Shown: in pieces, positions 7,715-15,104 of the stretch
Layout: each line of letters opens with the position of its first letter
Position numbering within the stretch: position 1 is the stretch's first letter
From: GCA-2715645 sp042095375
GTDB taxonomy: Bacteria > Bacteroidota > Bacteroidia > Cytophagales > MED-G16
Reading direction: 5' to 3'
Length of the DNA stretch: 21,051 nucleotides
Assembly (NCBI GenBank): GCA_042095375.1
Contig: JBELBJ010000022.1
Location: 1 to 21,051 of the forward strand
The notes under the pieces: generated by a model
The model's input: the letters and a program-made list of their open reading frames with translations, nothing else
What the model was told of the DNA's origin: nothing
Database searches by the model: none
Position numbers and translations under genes: made by a program

Positions 7715-8665
7715 GTGAATTATAAAAACGAACACAAAGATATTCCTGGTAATCCATCTGCAGTAAAGTCTAGCAGTTATAAATTGAATGATAGAACACA
7801 ATACTCAGATCTAAATATTTTATCTGAAAAGGATTGGGATTTTTGGTTGAATAATGGCTTTGTTATTATTAAAAATTCAGTTTCTGAGTCCCAAGCTGAT
7901 AAAACAGCTAAGTTTTTGTGGGAATTTGAAAATAAAAATCCTTATGAGCCTTTAACCTGGAATTCAAAGCCAAGAGCAGAAATGCAAATGAAAGAACTTG
8001 TAGGCACGGGAATGGTAGAAGTCTATAATCATCAGACATTATGGGATAACAGGCAATCAAAAAAAATTTATGATGCTTTTGTTGACGTTTGGGGAACACA
8101 TAAATTGTGGGTTTCAATAGATCGAGCAAATCTTAATTTTCCAATAGGTGAGTATAATCAAAATTTAGGCTTTATTCATTGGGATTATGACCCAGATACA
8201 AAACCTGTTAATGTTCAAGGAGTTTTAGCTTTGTCTGATCAAATTGATGAAAAAATGGGTGGCTTTCAGTGTGTTCCAAGACTATTCAGAGAATATGATT
8301 ATTGGAAACTGAAACAGCCAAAAAATAGAGATAAATTTAAACCAGACATTTCAGACTTTAAAAATGAAATAATCAAAGTCCCATTAAAAAAAGGTGATCT
8401 TTTAATATTTAATAGCCTTCTTCCTCATGGGATTAGGCCAAACTTATCTAAAAATAAAATTAGAATTGCTCAATATGTTTCAATGTTTCCATCAGAGGAA
8501 AACAATGAATCTTTAAAAGAATGGAGAATTAAATCGTGGTCAGAAAGAATTGCCCCCGAAGGGTATGCTTTTCCTGGTGACCCTAGAAGTTGGGAACAAA
8601 AAAAGTATAAAAAAGCAAAATTAAGTGATTTAGGAAAAAAATTATTAGGTCTTAAGTCTTGGTGA
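7715..8665 (+). CDS. Phytanoyl-CoA dioxygenase (PhyH) family protein
   Basis: A 316-residue Fe(II)/2-oxoglutarate-dependent oxygenase of the PhyH superfamily. The iron triad appears intact: H155-W-D157 in 'LGFIHWDYDPD', and H238 in 'LLPHGIRPNLS'; R250 in 'NKIRIAQYVSMFP' is the likely 2-oxoglutarate anchor. 'PLKKGDLLIFNSLLPHG' is the strand before the distal histidine and is typical of the family. Members hydroxylate very varied small molecules, such as phytanoyl-CoA, ectoine, phosphonates and secondary metabolites; nothing in the neighbourhood suggests the substrate here. The start is a GTG; the next in-frame ATG is about codon 90, too far in. The gene is alone on its strand between radA and mazG, and its last 14 bases overlap the end of mazG. 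Confidence 0.88.
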   Translation: MNYKNEHKDIPGNPSAVKSSSYKLNDRTQYSDLNILSEKDWDFWLNNGFVIIKNSVSESQADKTAKFLWEFENKNPYEPLTWNSKPRAEMQMKELVGTGMVEVYNHQTLWDNRQSKKIYDAFVDVWGTHKLWVSIDRANLNFPIGEYNQNLGFIHWDYDPDTKPVNVQGVLALSDQIDEKMGGFQCVPRLFREYDYWKLKQPKNRDKFKPDISDFKNEIIKVPLKKGDLLIFNSLLPHGIRPNLSKNKIRIAQYVSMFPSEENNESLKEWRIKSWSERIAPEGYAFPGDPRSWEQKKYKKAKLSDLGKKLLGLKSW

Positions 8666-9431
8666 TTTTTTTTGATTTATTCCAATAAATATTCATTTCG
8701 TTTAAGCTCATTTTTTTTAGTGTCTTACCTTTTTTATTAGTTTCTGACTCTAAATAATTAAATCTTTTTTTAAATTTTATGTTTGTTAATTCTAGTGCTT
8801 CTTCTGGATCAATATTTATAAATCTAGCATAATTTATTACTGAGAAAAGAAGATCTCCAACTTCTTCTTTTATTTTTTTTTTCGAAGTTTCTTCTTGAAG
8901 TTCTCTTAACTCCTCTTTTATTTTTTTTAAAACTTGATTTTTATTTTCCCAATCAAAACCCACATTTCTAACTTTTTTTTGAATAATCATGGCCTTTGTC
9001 ATAGGAGGTATTTTTTCAGGAACTCCACTCAAAACTTTTCTTCTCCCTTCTTCTTTAAGTTTTAGTTTTTCCCAGTTGTTCTCTACTTCTTTTTTAGTTA
9101 GTTTTTTTTCTTTCTTATAAATGTGCGGGTGTCTATGAATTAATTTTTTATTCAAATTTTCAATAATACTATCAATTGTAAATTTTTTTTTTTCTGATCC
9201 AATTTCAGCATACATCATCACGTGTAATAGCAAATCCCCCAATTCATCTTCAATATTTTTTTTTTTATTTTTTAAAATTGCGTCTGAAAGCTCATAAACT
9301 TCTTCTATTGTTAAATGTCTCAAACTATTAATTGTTTGTTTCTTATCCCAAGGACACTTTGACCTTAACTCTTTTATGATTTTTTTGAGTTGTAGAAAAA
9401 AATCTTTTTTTTTATTATAAGTATTTGCCAT
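8652..9431 (-). CDS. mazG: Nucleoside triphosphate pyrophosphohydrolase MazG
   Basis: MazG hydrolyses NTPs and dNTPs to monophosphates and pyrophosphate, cleaning the pool and lowering alarmone levels. The 259 residues contain two MazG folds as in E. coli MazG. The first has 'KCPWDK-QT' (25-33), E43-E44-x2-E47, 'EDELGDLL' (61-68) and 'HRHPHIY' (99-105). The second has 'KVRNVGFDW' (153-161), E173-E174-x2-E177 and 'EEVGDLLFSVINYAR' (189-203), so metal ligands are kept in both. No toxin-antitoxin genes are adjacent. The coding strand has two runs of exactly eleven A (9193-9183 and 9266-9256), potential slippage sites. Its 3' end overlaps the convergent dioxygenase gene by 14 bases. Confidence 0.95.
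   Translation of the reverse strand: MANTYNKKKDFFLQLKKIIKELRSKCPWDKKQTINSLRHLTIEEVYELSDAILKNKKKNIEDELGDLLLHVMMYAEIGSEKKKFTIDSIIENLNKKLIHRHPHIYKKEKKLTKKEVENNWEKLKLKEEGRRKVLSGVPEKIPPMTKAMIIQKKVRNVGFDWENKNQVLKKIKEELRELQEETSKKKIKEEVGDLLFSVINYARFINIDPEEALELTNIKFKKRFNYLESETNKKGKTLKKMSLNEMNIYWNKSKKITKT
9183..9193 (-). repeat. A11 homopolymer in mazG coding strand
   Basis: Eleven T on the plus strand, read as A11 in the mazG message at the Glu-Lys-Lys-Lys codons near residues 80-83. Runs of this length are prone to replication and transcription slippage. Confidence 0.9.
9256..9266 (-). repeat. Second A11 homopolymer in mazG coding strand
   Basis: Another run of eleven T on the plus strand, giving A11 in the mazG message over Asn-Lys-Lys-Lys codons near residues 55-59, just before the EDELGD metal-binding motif. 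A slip here would remove both active regions. Confidence 0.9.
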
Positions 9432-9507
9432 TTTTTATGATTAAAAAAAGTATAATTTTTTAAAGATAAAAACTTGTTTTGGTAACTTAGCAAATATTTA
9501 AATTATT

Positions 9508-9702
9508 ATGAGTACTATATTATTGTCTATACTGATCTTCGGCTTTTTTATATTTGCTTTGTCTTTTCGGTTGATTTTTTTTAATGAATCGGAATTTAGA
9601 GGTACTTGCGCATCTCAAAATCCACTTCTTAAATCCGAAGAGGAATCTTGTTCTTATTGTGGAAAGACCGTTAAGCCCGGTCAAGAATGTAATAAAGCAT
9701 AA
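9508..9702 (+). CDS. Small membrane protein with four cysteines, possibly NqrM-like
   Basis: The 64-residue product has one N-terminal membrane helix (about 3-25) followed by a short soluble tail with C34, C48, C51 and C61, including a C-S-Y-C-G-K motif like half of a metal- or cluster-binding site. It is not a shadow frame: it starts with ATG, ends 3 bases before glmM, and shows hydrophobic-then-cysteine order that makes protein sense. Similar short proteins in Bacteroidota are, as far as I recall, annotated only as 'membrane or secreted protein'. The layout (one helix, then G-x-C, then a CxxC-like pair) is reminiscent of NqrM, the small factor that helps put iron into the Na+-translocating NADH:quinone reductase; this is a structural analogy, not a proven homology. 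Confidence 0.75.
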   Translation: MSTILLSILIFGFFIFALSFRLIFFNESEFRGTCASQNPLLKSEEESCSYCGKTVKPGQECNKA

Positions 9703-9705
9703 AAA

Positions 9706-11070
9706 GTGGTTTTAGTTAAATCTATATCAGGCATAAGGGGAACTTTAGAAAATATACCAGGAAAATCTTTGTCAGATTTAGATATTTCCAAAACAATTTT
9801 ATCATATATTAATTTTGTTGTTAAAAAATCTTCAAAAAAAAAAATTGTTATTGGGAGAGACGCTAGACCTTCTGGAGATCGTATAAGTAAGTTGGTTATT
9901 AAAATTCTAATAGAAAACGGTATTGATGTTGTTGACTTGGGGCTAGCTACAACACCATCAATTGGCATTTTTGTTAAAACACATTCATTATCAGGCGGGA
10001 TAGTAATATCTGCTAGTCATAACGGAATTGAATGGAATGCCCTAAAGCTTTTAAATGATAAAGGTGAGTTTTTAAGCAAAAACATTGCAAGTAAAATTAT
10101 TAAGGCAGATACAGGTAATTATAAAAAATCAGATAAACAGGGGAAGTATAATTTTAATAAAAATGCTTTAGAAGAACACATTCAGAAAATTTTGTCTATA
10201 AACATCATTAATCCAGATGCAATTAAGAAAAAAAATTTTAAAGTAATTGTAGATGGTATAAATTCTGTTGGAGGTTTTGCTGTTCCTGAACTTTTAAAAA
10301 AAATAGGAGTAAAAAAAATTCATCAACTTAATTGTATACCCAATGGTAAGTTCTCTCATAATCCCGAACCTCTTCCTGAAAATATTATTGAAATTAGAAA
10401 CATTATGAAGAATAATGATTTTGATTTAGGAATTGTAGTAGATCCTGATGTTGATAGGCTGTGTTTCTTAGATGAAAAAGGCAATACTATTGGGGAGGAA
10501 TACACGCTTGTCTTAGCAGCAAAACAACTACTTTCAAAACAAGAAAAAATTATAACATGCTCAAACCTTTCTTCTACGATGGCTCTTAAAGAAGTCACAA
10601 TCCAGGCTAATGGTAAATATTTTCCCTCTGCAGTTGGAGAGATTAATGTAGTTGAAAAAATGAAAGAACATAATGCAGACATAGGAGGGGAAGGAAATGG
10701 TGGGGTGATTTATCCCAAAACACATTATGGGAGAGATGCTTTAGTTGGAATCGCAATTATACTTTCATTATTAGCTGAAACAGATTCTAGTTTCTCGGCT
10801 TTAAAAAATGAACTGCCTCAATATTTTATATCCAAAAATAAAATTACTTTTAATAAAGATTTTAATTTATTAGTTGATAAATTCAAAAAAGAATATGTCG
10901 ATTATAATGTTATAACAATCGATGGTATCAAAATAGAAAGAAAAAATAGTTGGTTTCATATTCGTAAATCTAACACTGAACCCGTTGTTAGAATTTATGC
11001 AGAGTCACCTTCTAAAGAAAAGGCTATTTTATTAGCAAATGAAGTAATAGAAAAAATCAAAAAAATCTAG
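9706..11070 (+). CDS. glmM: Phosphoglucosamine mutase / phosphomannomutase family
   Basis: An alpha-D-phosphohexomutase of 454 residues, most likely GlmM, which turns glucosamine 6-phosphate into glucosamine 1-phosphate for peptidoglycan and LPS precursors. The four active-site elements are present: phosphoserine loop 'ISASHNGIEWNALK' with S104 (101-114), the magnesium loop 'DPDVDRL' with D246, D248 and D250, the sugar-specificity loop 'GGEGNGGVIYP' (327-337), and the phosphate-binding loop 'RKSNTEPVVRIYAE' (420-433). Phosphomannomutase activity cannot be excluded. The start is GTG at 9706, 3 bases after the small membrane-protein gene; no in-frame ATG fits the 'SISGIRGT' N-terminus. The cysteine desulfurase follows after 4 bases, so the three genes look co-transcribed. 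An A11 run sits at 9834-9844. Confidence 0.9.
   Translation: MVLVKSISGIRGTLENIPGKSLSDLDISKTILSYINFVVKKSSKKKIVIGRDARPSGDRISKLVIKILIENGIDVVDLGLATTPSIGIFVKTHSLSGGIVISASHNGIEWNALKLLNDKGEFLSKNIASKIIKADTGNYKKSDKQGKYNFNKNALEEHIQKILSINIINPDAIKKKNFKVIVDGINSVGGFAVPELLKKIGVKKIHQLNCIPNGKFSHNPEPLPENIIEIRNIMKNNDFDLGIVVDPDVDRLCFLDEKGNTIGEEYTLVLAAKQLLSKQEKIITCSNLSSTMALKEVTIQANGKYFPSAVGEINVVEKMKEHNADIGGEGNGGVIYPKTHYGRDALVGIAIILSLLAETDSSFSALKNELPQYFISKNKITFNKDFNLLVDKFKKEYVDYNVITIDGIKIERKNSWFHIRKSNTEPVVRIYAESPSKEKAILLANEVIEKIKKI
9834..9844 (+). repeat. A11 homopolymer in glmM
   Basis: Eleven A in the sense strand over Ser-Lys-Lys-Lys-Ile codons at about residues 43-47 of glmM, before the phosphoserine loop. 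Same length as the two runs in the neighbouring mazG. Confidence 0.9.
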
Positions 11071-11074
11071 ATTA

Positions 11075-12211
11075 ATGAATATTTATTTTGATAATGCCGC
11101 TACAACTCAGCTAGATAAACGTGTTTTAGATGAGATGATTCCTTTCATGGTTGAAAATTATGGAAACCCATCTTCTATTCATAAGCATGGAAGAGAAGTT
11201 AAAACTTCAGTTGAAAATTCAAGAAATAAAATTGCTGATATTTTAGGTGTAACTCCTGGAGAAATATTTTTCACTTCAGGTGGCACTGAAGCTGATAATA
11301 CGTTTATAATAAATGCTATATATTCTAGAAAAATAAAAACAGCAATAACATCAAAAATTGAACACCATGCTGTTTTGCATACATTAGAAGATCTTGAAAA
11401 GAAAAATGTTATAAAAATTTTATATGTTAATCTAGATTCAAACGGCCATATAGATTATAACCATTTAGAAGAATTAATTTCAAGTAATCCTAAATCACTG
11501 ATAAGTTTGATGCATGGTAATAATGAAATTGGAAATATTACTAATATAGAAAGAGTTGCAGAAGTTTGTAATACAAACGATTCTATTTTTCATTCCGATA
11601 CAGTGCAAACTATCGGACATTTTAATATTAATCTTTCTTCTAATATTATTCATTCAATAGTAGGCTCAGCTCATAAATTTCATGGTCCTAAAGGTATAGG
11701 TTTTATGTATATCAACAATAAGATAAAAATACCACCATATATTATAGGTGGGTCACAGGAAAGAAATATGCGGGGGGGAACAGAAAACGTTTCTGGAATT
11801 ATAGGTTTGTCCAAAGCTTTTGAAATAACAATAGAAGAAAAAATCAAAACGAAGAAACATATTGAAAATTTGAAATTTAATATGATAGAAATGTTGAAGA
11901 GAAATATTAAGAATTTAATGTTCAATGGAGATTGTGATAATTCTAAAAAAAGTTTATTTCACGTATTAAGCTTGTCAATTCCTAAAATTGAAGATAAACA
12001 GATGTTTTTATTTAATTTAGATATTAATAAAATTTCAGTTTCTGCAGGAAGCGCTTGCTCTAGTGGTTCACCAAAAAATTCCCACGTTATAGAAGAACTA
12101 AAGATTAAGGAGAACCATAGCCCAGTTAGAATTTCATTTAGTAAATTGAATACGATGGAAGAAGTAAATTATGTTGTTGAAAAAATTGCAGAGCTTCAAA
12201 AAATAAGTTAA
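11075..12211 (+). CDS. Cysteine desulfurase (IscS/NifS family)
   Basis: A class-V PLP enzyme of 378 residues that takes sulfur from cysteine as an enzyme persulfide for Fe-S clusters or tRNA thiolation. Seen directly: the N-terminal 'IYFDNAATTQLD' (3-14), 'TSGGTEADN' (67-75), 'HHAVLHTLE' (97-105), the PLP lysine K201 in 'GSAHKFHGPKGIGF', 'MRGGTENV' (232-239) and the catalytic C328 in 'SAGSACSSGSPKNSHVI'. The short SSGSP loop is NifS/IscS-like rather than SufS-like. No iscU, iscR or suf gene is adjacent; instead it follows glmM by 4 bases. Its stop shares TTAA with the stop of the convergent VTT-protein gene. Confidence 0.93.
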   Translation: MNIYFDNAATTQLDKRVLDEMIPFMVENYGNPSSIHKHGREVKTSVENSRNKIADILGVTPGEIFFTSGGTEADNTFIINAIYSRKIKTAITSKIEHHAVLHTLEDLEKKNVIKILYVNLDSNGHIDYNHLEELISSNPKSLISLMHGNNEIGNITNIERVAEVCNTNDSIFHSDTVQTIGHFNINLSSNIIHSIVGSAHKFHGPKGIGFMYINNKIKIPPYIIGGSQERNMRGGTENVSGIIGLSKAFEITIEEKIKTKKHIENLKFNMIEMLKRNIKNLMFNGDCDNSKKSLFHVLSLSIPKIEDKQMFLFNLDINKISVSAGSACSSGSPKNSHVIEELKIKENHSPVRISFSKLNTMEEVNYVVEKIAELQKIS

Positions 12212-12786
12212 GGTGTGGCCAGGTAAATAATATAACCGTATAAAAAGTATCTTAAAAATCTTGCTAAAGCGAATAAAAAATATTTATTAATTGGATATCC
12301 TATAGCTCCTACAACCGCACTAGTAGCAGAAAAAGGTAATGGTGTAAGTGCTGCGATAACTACTGCTATTCCACCATACATATTTATTTTTCTTTCATAT
12401 TTTCCAATTATATATTTTTTCATCGAGCTATAAAGAGAAGTTTCATGAAGATATTTTCCAAAAAGAAATGCAAATATTCCTGCAAAATATGAAATGGTGG
12501 ATAGTGCAATTATAAAAAGAGGATACATTTCAGCCCCTTTGTTATTTAAAACCCAAATCATAAAAAACTCAGGGGGAATAATTCCAAAAATTACTTCTGA
12601 AAAGAAAAAAATTGTAAAAACAAAAGCTATAGATAAATCTTCTAATTGAGAAAACCCTTGAATATTATTTATATCTACATAATTAATTAATATTCTATAG
12701 AATACCAGCAATAATCCAAGAACGGCTATACCTTTAGCTACATTAATCAGAAAAAATTTTAGTTTAATTTTATTAGATCTTTTCAT
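12208..12786 (-). CDS. VTT-domain (DedA/YqaA-like) membrane protein
   Basis: A 192-residue inner-membrane protein with predicted helices near 13-33, 52-72, 85-110, 138-163 and 168-190. The segment 'SEVIFGIIPPEFFMIW' (63-78) and 'ALTPLPFSATSAVVGAIGYP' (146-165) correspond to the re-entrant motifs of the VTT (SNARE-associated/DedA) domain, members of which act as lipid scramblases or flippases, for example of undecaprenyl phosphate. It belongs to the shorter YqaA-like branch that lacks the canonical DedA arginine motif. It is a single gene between two plus-strand operons, and its 3' end overlaps the cysteine desulfurase by 4 bases. The substrate is unknown. Confidence 0.8.
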   Translation of the reverse strand: MKRSNKIKLKFFLINVAKGIAVLGLLLVFYRILINYVDINNIQGFSQLEDLSIAFVFTIFFFSEVIFGIIPPEFFMIWVLNNKGAEMYPLFIIALSTISYFAGIFAFLFGKYLHETSLYSSMKKYIIGKYERKINMYGGIAVVIAALTPLPFSATSAVVGAIGYPINKYFLFALARFLRYFLYGYIIYLATP

Positions 12787-12824
12787 TATCTAAATATCTA
12801 TTAATTTTTTATTAAAATAATAAT

Positions 12825-12858
12825 GTTTACGTATATAAACTAAGAATAATTATTTTTG
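12825..12858 (+). promoter_or_regulatory. Candidate promoter of lptB-GH3, with an imperfect palindrome
   Basis: TATTTTTG at 12851-12858 matches the Bacteroidota -7 element TAnnTTTG in every fixed position. A GTTTAC at 12825-12830 sits 20 bases upstream, where the -33 element would be, though it lacks the usual TTTG. If used, transcription would start within a few bases of the ATG at 12866, giving a nearly leaderless message. The same region holds an imperfect 16-base palindrome, GTTTACGTATATAAAC (12825-12840, six of eight pairs). A chance match in AT-rich DNA is possible. Confidence 0.35.
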
Positions 12859-12865
12859 TTTCAAG

Positions 12866-13606
12866 ATGAAAAAACAAGCATTAGTAGCTAAAAGTATTTC
12901 AAAAGAATATAGATCAAAAATTGTTGTAAATTCTGTCTCCTTAGAGGTTAATCAAGGAGAAATAGTTGGTTTATTAGGACCTAACGGTGCTGGTAAAACA
13001 ACCTCTTTTTATATAATTGTTGGATTAATTCAACCAAATGGTGGAAAAATTTTCTTGGGTAATGAAAATATTACTGCTTTGCCCATGTATAAAAGGGCTC
13101 GTAAAGGAATAGGTTATTTAGCGCAGGAAGCTTCGGTTTTTAGAAACCTTAGTGTAGAAGACAATGTATATGCTATTTTAGAATCGCTAAACCTTTCAAA
13201 AGAAGAGCAACATAAAAAAGCAGAAAAGTTGCTAAATGAATTTGGACTTCAGGGGGTTAGAAAAAATTTAGGAAGAGTTTTGTCAGGAGGTGAAAGAAGA
13301 AGAACAGAAATTGCAAGAGCGCTAGCAACAGACCCAAAATTTGTTCTTTTAGATGAGCCATTTGCTGGCGTAGATCCAGTTGCAGTTGAAGAAATCCAAA
13401 ATATTATTTCTACTTTGAAGAAAAAAAATATTGGTATACTTATTACTGACCATAATGTAAACGAAACCTTATCTATTACCGACCGAGCTTATTTGATGTT
13501 TGAGGGAAGATTGCTGAAGTCTGGAACGGCCGAAGAATTATCGTCTGATCCTCAAGTAAGAAAAGTATATTTAGGAAAGAATTTTGAATTAAAAAGAAAA
13601 GTTTAA
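12866..13606 (+). CDS. lptB: LPS export ABC transporter ATP-binding protein
   Basis: LptB is the cytosolic ATPase that with LptF and LptG extracts lipopolysaccharide from the inner membrane and pushes it along the Lpt bridge. The 246 residues form one nucleotide-binding domain: Walker A 'GPNGAGKTT' (38-46), Q-loop Q87, signature 'LSGGERRR' (139-146), Walker B 'FVLLDEP' (159-165) and H-loop H196 in 'LITDHNV'. The Q-loop environment 'GIGYLAQEASVFRNLSVEDN' and the signature LSGGERRR are characteristic of LptB rather than other ABC ATPases. The GH3-family gene starts one base after its stop, so the two are almost certainly co-expressed. Confidence 0.96.
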   Translation: MKKQALVAKSISKEYRSKIVVNSVSLEVNQGEIVGLLGPNGAGKTTSFYIIVGLIQPNGGKIFLGNENITALPMYKRARKGIGYLAQEASVFRNLSVEDNVYAILESLNLSKEEQHKKAEKLLNEFGLQGVRKNLGRVLSGGERRRTEIARALATDPKFVLLDEPFAGVDPVAVEEIQNIISTLKKKNIGILITDHNVNETLSITDRAYLMFEGRLLKSGTAEELSSDPQVRKVYLGKNFELKRKV

Positions 13607-13607
13607 A

Positions 13608-15104
13608 ATGTCTCTTTTAAACTATTTACTTAGTTCAAACCTCAAAAGAAGATTCTCAAAATTTTATTTCGATTCCGAAAACCCTTTAGAATCTCAAAAT
13701 AATACTCTAATGAATTTATTAAGTAAAGCAAAAAATACTTTATATGGAAAAAAATACTCATTCAAAGATATTACCAGCATGGAAAAATTTGCCTCAAGAA
13801 TACCACCATTAACTTACGAAGAGTTTTTTCCTATAATTTCAAAGATGGTTCAGGGTGAAACTAATATTTCTTGGCCTGGAAAATTAAAGTGGTTTGCAAA
13901 ATCATCAGGAACAACAAATGATAAAAGTAAATTTATCCCAGTTTCTTATGAAGCGCTTAGTTTTAATCACTTTAAGGCAGGTAAAGATCTACTTTCTATT
14001 TATTTAAATAATCATCCTGATTCCAAAATCTTTACTGGTAAATCTCTATCGATTGGTGGAAGCAGGCAAATTAGTCCATTAGATAATAATATTTTTACTG
14101 GAGACATATCGGCTGTTCTTATAAAAAACTTACCCATTTGGGCTAGGTTTTTTAGAACTCCTTCGATGAAGGTTGCTTTGATGAGTGAGTGGGAAAATAA
14201 AATTCAAAAAATGGCCATGATTACTTCAAAACAAAATGTAACAAGTATTTCTGGTGTTCCTACATGGACAATTGTTTTAATAAAAAGAATTTTAAAATTA
14301 AATAAGTGTGAGAATATATTAGAATTATGGCCAAATTTAGAACTCTTTATTCATGGAGCTGTTTCGTTTAAGCCATATAAAGAATTATTTGATTCTTTGG
14401 TGCCAGCAAATCAACTAAATTATTTAGAAACATATAATGCCTCGGAAGGCTTTTTTGCATTTCAAGATAAAAAAAATTCAGATGAAATGTTACTTTTACT
14501 AAATCACGGAATTTATTATGAGTTTGAAGATATTGCCAATAAAAATAAAATTCTTTCTTTAGATAAAGTTGAAATAAACAAGAACTATGCTTTAATAATT
14601 TCTACTAATTCTGGTTTGTGGAGATATAAAATTGGAGATACCATAGTTTTTTCTTCTTTGAATCCTTATAGAATTAGAATTTCAGGTAGAACTAAACAAT
14701 TTATAAATGCTTTCGGCGAAGAATTAATAGTTGAGAATGCTGAAAATGCGATAAGTAAAGCCTGTAGTTTAACTGGCTCTAAAGTCTTCAATTTTACCGC
14801 AGGACCAAAATATATTTCAGGAACAAGCAAAGGGTGTCATGAGTGGATAATAGAGTTTAATCAAACTCCAAAAAATATTTCCTATTTTAATGATGTATTG
14901 GACAAGTCTTTAAAAAATCTAAATTCAGATTATGAAGCAAAAAGATATAAAGATATTGCGCTTGGACCGCCAATTATACATTCTGTTCGCTCAGGTGTTT
15001 TTGACAAATGGTTAAAGAAAAAAAATAAATTAGGAGGGCAGAATAAAATACCTAGGTTAGCAAATAACAGGAATTATTTAGATGATATATTATCAGCTAT
15101 TTGA
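13608..15104 (+). CDS. GH3 auxin-responsive-promoter family acyl-acid amide synthetase
   Basis: A 498-residue adenylate-forming enzyme of the GH3 family. Plant members join amino acids to indole-3-acetic or jasmonic acid; the bacterial substrates are unknown. The three nucleotide-binding motifs are visible: 'SSGTTNDKSKFIPVS' (99-113), 'YNASEGFFAF' (276-285) and 'YKIGDT' (340-345), followed by the hinge segment 'ISGRTKQFINAFGEEL' (358-373). The C-terminal subdomain (about 375-498) is present, so the enzyme looks complete. It follows lptB by one base, a pairing that I believe recurs in Bacteroidota and that hints at a cell-envelope lipid or LPS role (inference). The last 12 bases overlap the convergent map gene. 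Confidence 0.9.
   Translation: MSLLNYLLSSNLKRRFSKFYFDSENPLESQNNTLMNLLSKAKNTLYGKKYSFKDITSMEKFASRIPPLTYEEFFPIISKMVQGETNISWPGKLKWFAKSSGTTNDKSKFIPVSYEALSFNHFKAGKDLLSIYLNNHPDSKIFTGKSLSIGGSRQISPLDNNIFTGDISAVLIKNLPIWARFFRTPSMKVALMSEWENKIQKMAMITSKQNVTSISGVPTWTIVLIKRILKLNKCENILELWPNLELFIHGAVSFKPYKELFDSLVPANQLNYLETYNASEGFFAFQDKKNSDEMLLLLNHGIYYEFEDIANKNKILSLDKVEINKNYALIISTNSGLWRYKIGDTIVFSSLNPYRIRISGRTKQFINAFGEELIVENAENAISKACSLTGSKVFNFTAGPKYISGTSKGCHEWIIEFNQTPKNISYFNDVLDKSLKNLNSDYEAKRYKDIALGPPIIHSVRSGVFDKWLKKKNKLGGQNKIPRLANNRNYLDDILSAI

Noticed and set aside
8652..9431. mazG as part of a toxin-antitoxin or defence locus
   Set aside because: No mazE/mazF or other toxin gene is adjacent; the two-domain 259-residue protein is the housekeeping form.
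9432..9507. Promoter for the small cysteine-protein operon (TTG at 9474-9476 with TATTTAAA at 9495-9502)
   Set aside because: The would-be -7 element lacks TTTG and lies only 5 bases before the ATG.
10356..10682. Minus-strand open frame of 108 codons inside glmM
   Set aside because: It covers the magnesium and sugar loops of glmM on the opposite strand and has no recognisable domain.
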